A stretch of 26,780 bases of DNA from Clostridia bacterium. Lineage in GTDB: Bacteria > Bacillota > Clostridia > HGM11327. This document shows positions 23,361 to 26,780 of the stretch, piece by piece. The stretch's first letter is position 1. Every line of letters starts with the position of its first letter. The position numbers and the translations under genes are program-made. The notes beneath the pieces are model-generated. The model did not search any database. It saw only the letters and a program-made list of their open reading frames with translations, and had not been told where the DNA came from. The stretch is from positions 1 to 26,780 of the forward strand of contig JAGBHJ010000027.1 of the NCBI GenBank assembly GCA_017935525.1. Reading direction: 5' to 3'.

Positions 23361-24233
23361 TCAATTATCTCTCTGTATTTTGATCTGCTCTGCAACGTTT
23401 TCTGCCGCAGCCTTGCTTAACTTAACAGGATATTGGCCCTGATACAAGAACCAAACACCGTCCTCCGGCCCCTGCTTTCCCTCACTCTTTTGCGCCATCA
23501 GATCGTCAAAAGTCTCTTGATCTACGCTAACGTAGTAACCGTCAAGATAAATACTTTCCGGAATACCTTCCATCATATTGTCATTGAGGTACTGCAATAC
23601 GTATGACTTGATATACCAGATCTCATCCTCTTTACTGTACGAATACAAATTGCCATTTTCTGTCACGTAAGAGAAGTGGCTGATCTTTACGTTGCCCAAA
23701 GCGGAATTCTTAATATCCGCCTTCTGATCTTCTGTAGAATAGAGCTCTATACACATATACGTGGTGTACTCCCCTGTCGTCCTGACCTCGTAGCCCTTAT
23801 TTTTACAGTTCTCGATAAAGGCCTTGACCCCAGCAACATTTTTCTGGGATTCATAACTGATGTGAACCACCGTCAACAGTCTGTTCTGCTCGTTTATCAC
23901 CTTAACGTTTTCCACTAACAGCTTACCGTTGTTGTAGAGCTCTGCCGCACTTTGTACCTTGGCATACTTAACGATGGGATCGTTTTCCCCGGAGTTATGA
24001 TCCACGTATTTTGCAGGTGCAAAGTCTCCATACTTTACCCGATGAAATTGAATATTCAGATCCGCCAAGGAAAGCTTGCCTTCCTTGTACAGTTCGACTA
24101 TTGAGTCCAGCTTTGCAGACACGTCTTGTTCGCCTGCCTGGGTAACCATATGATATCCAAGCACCGACACGCCTGCAACCGCAATTACGCACACAATAGC
24201 AAGTAAAATTCTTTGGAATACTTTTTTGTTCAT
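23361..24233 (-). CDS. Membrane-anchored extracytoplasmic protein of unknown function
   Basis: I do not recognise a family. The 290-residue protein begins MNKKVFQRILLAIVCVIAVA, a basic segment and one hydrophobic helix that could be a signal anchor or an uncleaved signal. The rest is hydrophilic and Lys/Glu/Tyr-rich, with helical and beta stretches such as SIVELYKEGKLSLADLNIQFHRVKYGDF and LYNNGKLLVENVKVINEQNRLLTVVHISY. The start is ATG 24233, with AAGGA about 10 nt upstream; the next in-frame start, 42 nt earlier, would overlap the preceding gene. It follows the subtilase gene by 16 nt and precedes a terminator, so the two form a bicistronic unit. It could be a partner, inhibitor or chaperone of the protease, but nothing in the sequence shows this directly. 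Confidence 0.8.
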   Translation of the reverse strand: MNKKVFQRILLAIVCVIAVAGVSVLGYHMVTQAGEQDVSAKLDSIVELYKEGKLSLADLNIQFHRVKYGDFAPAKYVDHNSGENDPIVKYAKVQSAAELYNNGKLLVENVKVINEQNRLLTVVHISYESQKNVAGVKAFIENCKNKGYEVRTTGEYTTYMCIELYSTEDQKADIKNSALGNVKISHFSYVTENGNLYSYSKEDEIWYIKSYVLQYLNDNMMEGIPESIYLDGYYVSVDQETFDDLMAQKSEGKQGPEDGVWFLYQGQYPVKLSKAAAENVAEQIKIQRDN

Positions 24234-24249
24234 TACTCTTTTTTCCTTT

Positions 24250-26238
24250 TTAATATACTCTCCACGCAACCGCATGGAACCAATTATTTTGTGTTGAAGT
24301 CATTTGCTGTCTATTATAATTTGACACATACATCTTTATCGTCAATGTTTCTGTTCCCGTTGCAGTGTATTCAAGAACTTCAACATTACTGTATGGAAGG
24401 ACAGAAGAAGCCTTCACCGTGCTTCCGTTATACAAATACAGGCTTGCTTTATTTCCGTAAGTTGCCGTCAATACTGTACTATCCGGTTTACTGTAAGTTA
24501 AAACGATCCTAATCGTTTGTCCTTTTGTTAGAGTAATCCCTGTTTTTAATGTATGATATCCGCTTATTGTCAAGCTAGTCAAATCAAGAGTTTTTGCTGC
24601 AGTATTACCAGCTAATGCTATATTAACTGAATCAACTGCATCTGCCATGCCTAAGCCGGAACACTCTCTTATTAAATCATTGCCAGAAAAGGCCGGCAGA
24701 TTTGATTGAGTAGCTATCGCACTTCTGTTAGCACCTGTAAGCAAAACCGCTTTTGTTCTCATTGCATTCTCCATAATTGTTTCATTTGCAGAATGAATTT
24801 GAGCTACAATACCTGTTACTATCGGTGCCGCAATACTCGTGCCCGAATATAAATTGTACTCTCCATTAGAAAGAGGAATTCCAATATTACTGCCAGGAGC
24901 TACAATATCCGGCTTGTTTGTTAGATATTCATCTTCCTCAAACGATGAAGACGAACTAACTTGATAACTCGAATTCACAGGAGCATCAGCTGAATTTTTT
25001 GTATAAGCATTTCCAACTGTTATAACATTATAAGCTATTCCTGTCGTAGTTATACCCTTAGTACTATTTCCAGTGTTTCCGGCCGCTTGAACAAAAGTGA
25101 CTCCGCAATTACTGATAACACGGTCCAACTCCATAGTTGTCGTTGTGTAAGCCTCCTCATCCGTATCAATTCGTGTACTATAATTGATTACTGTCACTCC
25201 TCTAAGTAATAGTAATTCAATTGCATCTAACAATGTAGTCAAATTAAATTTCGAATTGGATGTCTGATAAACTGTAGCTAAAGGAACAATACCAGCTCCA
25301 TAGGTTACAGAATCTACGGTCGCTTGATGGCCGACTATTATTGAAGTAACAATCGTGGCATGCTCAGTTACTGTGGGTTCAACATTGCCGTTTTGAACAT
25401 AAAACAAATTACTGTTTACTGCATTTTGAAGCATTGGAGCATTAGGATCGAACTTTCCGGAAGATCCTTCGATTATTCCTATCTTTATTCCACTGCCCTT
25501 GTATCCGTTCCCGTTATTAAATGCAGAACTCTTTGTTCCATTAGCAGAATCCGCTCTAACTTGAGCATCAGCTACATCTATCAACAAATCAACACTTTCA
25601 GTTTCTACGGAGTTAACCCACACTCGTACCGTCTGAACAGCACTATCTGATGCAAATTCTTCAATTTGATCCCTTGTAGCATATAGCACATAGGAACCCG
25701 TAAACTGGCCTGCAAACAATACATCATTCGAATCAAGATTATACTTTTCTTCAAATCTTTTGTTACTTTCATTATACAACCCTGTCATTACCTCTCTCTT
25801 ATTCATTATGAAATTGTTGTAATTCTCAATCAACTCATACTTAAAAGGAGAAATATTGTCATCGTACAACTCTCTGCCAAGCTCCATACTCAGCGACTCA
25901 AACAGACCGTATTTATAACCCGCTTTTACTGCCACACTCGGTCCTACAGTGCGACGGTAAAGTGTCTCATCAGTATATTCTGCGAGAGTGAATTCGTTCC
26001 TCTTATTGAACTCGGCTTCAATCTCGTCATCACTTACTGCATTTCTGCTGATATATACAAGATACCTACCCTGTTCATCAGGAGTAGTATCCCATATAGC
26101 AGCATCGATCTTCTCTGCCGGTGTAGCAGGCGCTACACTACTTGTTTCTGCAACTGCATATGTTGGGTCAAATGCTACCAATGAAACCAACATACACGCA
26201 ACCATAAAAATTGATGTAATACCCTTAAATGTCTTCAT
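24250..26238 (-). CDS. Secreted subtilisin-like (S8) serine protease with Glu for catalytic Asp
   Basis: The 662-residue protein has a Sec signal peptide (about 1-30), an N-terminal propeptide-like region (about 31-215), an S8 peptidase domain (about 245-555) and a C-terminal beta-rich region (about 560-662). Catalytic-type motifs are IKIGIIEGSS (Glu257 where Asp of DTG/DSG is usual), TEHATIV (His293, in place of HGTHVA), AAGN (Asn388, oxyanion hole) and YSGTSIAAP (Ser468). So His, Asn and Ser remain but the Asp is Glu, and the segments around them vary. Some clostridial S8 homologues may share this, so it could be an active variant or a pseudoprotease. ATG 26238 has AGGAGG about 8 nt upstream. 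Codons are AT-richer than in the housekeeping genes. The gene heads a two-gene unit behind a consensus promoter. Confidence 0.88.
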   Translation of the reverse strand: MKTFKGITSIFMVACMLVSLVAFDPTYAVAETSSVAPATPAEKIDAAIWDTTPDEQGRYLVYISRNAVSDDEIEAEFNKRNEFTLAEYTDETLYRRTVGPSVAVKAGYKYGLFESLSMELGRELYDDNISPFKYELIENYNNFIMNKREVMTGLYNESNKRFEEKYNLDSNDVLFAGQFTGSYVLYATRDQIEEFASDSAVQTVRVWVNSVETESVDLLIDVADAQVRADSANGTKSSAFNNGNGYKGSGIKIGIIEGSSGKFDPNAPMLQNAVNSNLFYVQNGNVEPTVTEHATIVTSIIVGHQATVDSVTYGAGIVPLATVYQTSNSKFNLTTLLDAIELLLLRGVTVINYSTRIDTDEEAYTTTTMELDRVISNCGVTFVQAAGNTGNSTKGITTTGIAYNVITVGNAYTKNSADAPVNSSYQVSSSSSFEEDEYLTNKPDIVAPGSNIGIPLSNGEYNLYSGTSIAAPIVTGIVAQIHSANETIMENAMRTKAVLLTGANRSAIATQSNLPAFSGNDLIRECSGLGMADAVDSVNIALAGNTAAKTLDLTSLTISGYHTLKTGITLTKGQTIRIVLTYSKPDSTVLTATYGNKASLYLYNGSTVKASSVLPYSNVEVLEYTATGTETLTIKMYVSNYNRQQMTSTQNNWFHAVAWRVY

Positions 26239-26292
26239 TGTGGTATCCTCCTGTAAAAATTATAATATATAACGAAACGCCGCAGTCCACCC

Positions 26293-26345
26293 CGCTGTGT
26301 AACACACTTTTGGTGTATAAAGCGCATCGGCGCATCACTACAGCG
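26293..26345 (-). other. Three-way-junction-like fold in the subtilase leader
   Basis: CGCTGT (26293-26298) pairs with ACAGCG (26340-26345) around two inner hairpins, ACAC/GTGT (26304-26316) and GCGC/GCGC (26322-26333). A G-rich segment on the minus strand (GGGGTGGACTGCGGCG) follows toward the gene. The leader is about 130 nt. No known riboswitch family was recognised; a regulatory role is inference. Confidence 0.45.
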
Positions 26346-26376
26346 TCTAATTATCCCTATATCATTATGTGTCAAT

Positions 26377-26405
26377 ATTATATCATACTTTCCATATATT
26401 GTCAA
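26377..26405 (-). promoter_or_regulatory. Consensus promoter of the subtilase operon
   Basis: TTGACA (26405-26400), 17 nt, TATAAT (26382-26377) on the minus strand. Confidence 0.9.
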
Positions 26406-26482
26406 CCCCGTTTTTCAAAATATCTGCTTATTTTTTAATATTTTTCTTATTTTTTATTACAATTACCCATATTAAAAAACTT

Positions 26483-26511
26483 TTGACAAATCCCCCTTGA
26501 TAGTGTATAAT
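26483..26511 (+). promoter_or_regulatory. Consensus promoter of the flavodoxin-like gene
   Basis: TTGACA (26483-26488), 17 nt, TATAAT (26506-26511) on the plus strand. A small hairpin TGTGCC/GGCACA (about 26533-26548) lies in the short leader. Confidence 0.9.
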
Positions 26512-26562
26512 AGACGTATAAAATAGAAAGGGTGTGCCCATCGGCACATATCGGTACAAAGC

Positions 26563-26706
26563 ATGAGCAAAGCATTGGTAGCATATTTTTCTGCAAGCGG
26601 AGTTACAAAGGCAGCCGCACAAAGGCTGGCATCCCTGGCAGACGCAGATATTTTTGAAATAACCCCCGCCGTTCCCTATACAGAGATCACTAACCTGTCC
26701 CGCTGA
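26563..26706 (+). CDS. Flavodoxin-family protein, N-terminal part only
   Basis: The frame begins MSKALVAYFSASGVTKAAAQ, the FMN phosphate-binding loop of short-chain flavodoxins (SASGVTK), and continues DADIFEITPAVPYTE, as in clostridial flavodoxin-like proteins. After YTE the expected ADLDW block is missing; the reading becomes ITNLSR and stops at TGA 26704-26706, giving only 47 codons. So either the gene is broken by an insertion or rearrangement near 26687, or the contig end is chimeric. The ribosome site is weak. The gene lies divergent from the subtilase operon, with its own consensus promoter. Confidence 0.6.
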   Translation: MSKALVAYFSASGVTKAAAQRLASLADADIFEITPAVPYTEITNLSR

Positions 26707-26780
26707 CATGGTAAATGCAGTCTCCACCACTATCTGCTCCAGTTCTTCTGTATCCTTACCAATCATCCATTCGGTCCGGG
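26688..26780 (-). other. Foreign or rearranged segment at window edge, possible partial gene on minus strand
   Basis: From the point where flavodoxin similarity ends to the window edge, the minus strand is open and reads RTEWMIGKDTEELEQIVVET and AFTMSAGQVSDL, which has the composition of a real protein, unlike the antisense reading of the flavodoxin part. I do not recognise it. It may be a piece of another gene joined here. Confidence 0.3.

Overview
The window looks like a chromosomal segment of a low-to-moderate-GC anaerobic Firmicute, most likely a gut-type clostridium (Oscillospiraceae/Ruminococcaceae-like; this placement is inference). The evidence is a CtsR-controlled ctsR-mcsA-mcsB-clpC-radA operon, scpAB next to a site-2-protease-like gene, an NfnAB-type electron-bifurcating transhydrogenase (an anaerobe enzyme), strong AGGAGG ribosome sites and TTGACA-17-TATAAT promoters. 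Almost all genes lie on the minus strand. No tRNA, rRNA, CRISPR array or insertion sequence was seen.

Layout, right to left on the minus strand. (1) 26238-23361: a secreted subtilisin-like protein and a membrane-anchored protein of unknown function, behind a consensus promoter and a structured leader. (2) 23216-17776: one apparent operon, S2P-like membrane protein, scpA, scpB, nfnA, nfnB and an OPA-family transporter, ending at a strong terminator. (3) 17386-15273: a secreted ricin-type lectin protein with a degenerate metzincin domain, then a lipoprotein. They sit behind a leader of about 260 nt holding a terminator-like hairpin, a competing pairing and a 6-codon ORF with an excellent ribosome site. 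(4) 13986-15170 on the plus strand: a CofE-like (F420-0:glutamate ligase family) protein behind its own promoter and a structured leader. (5) 13686-6998: ctsR, mcsA, mcsB, clpC, radA and a metallophosphoesterase, with a perfect CtsR operator at the promoter and a terminator at the end. (6) 6942-6431: a hairpin-rich block with no credible gene. (7) 6245-1: secA, prfB (with a programmed +1 frameshift site), a solute-binding lipoprotein and the first two thirds of serS.

Two patterns stand out. First, three conserved genes carry a single disabling change with intact homology on both sides: clpC (in-frame TAG where Tyr is expected), mcsA (frameshift at an A6 run) and nfnB (in-frame TGA where Trp is expected). 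Two of the three are in the same stress operon. They may be real mutations or base-call errors; raw reads would decide. Second, several enzymes lack canonical catalytic residues: McsB lacks the phosphagen-kinase signature, the S2P-like protein has REYSR for HExxH, the secreted metzincin-like domain has RAILE for HExxH, and the subtilase has Glu for the catalytic Asp.

The prfB shift site is also unusual because it uses TAA instead of the usual TGA. At the right edge a flavodoxin gene loses homology abruptly after about 41 codons, which may mark a rearrangement or a chimeric contig end.
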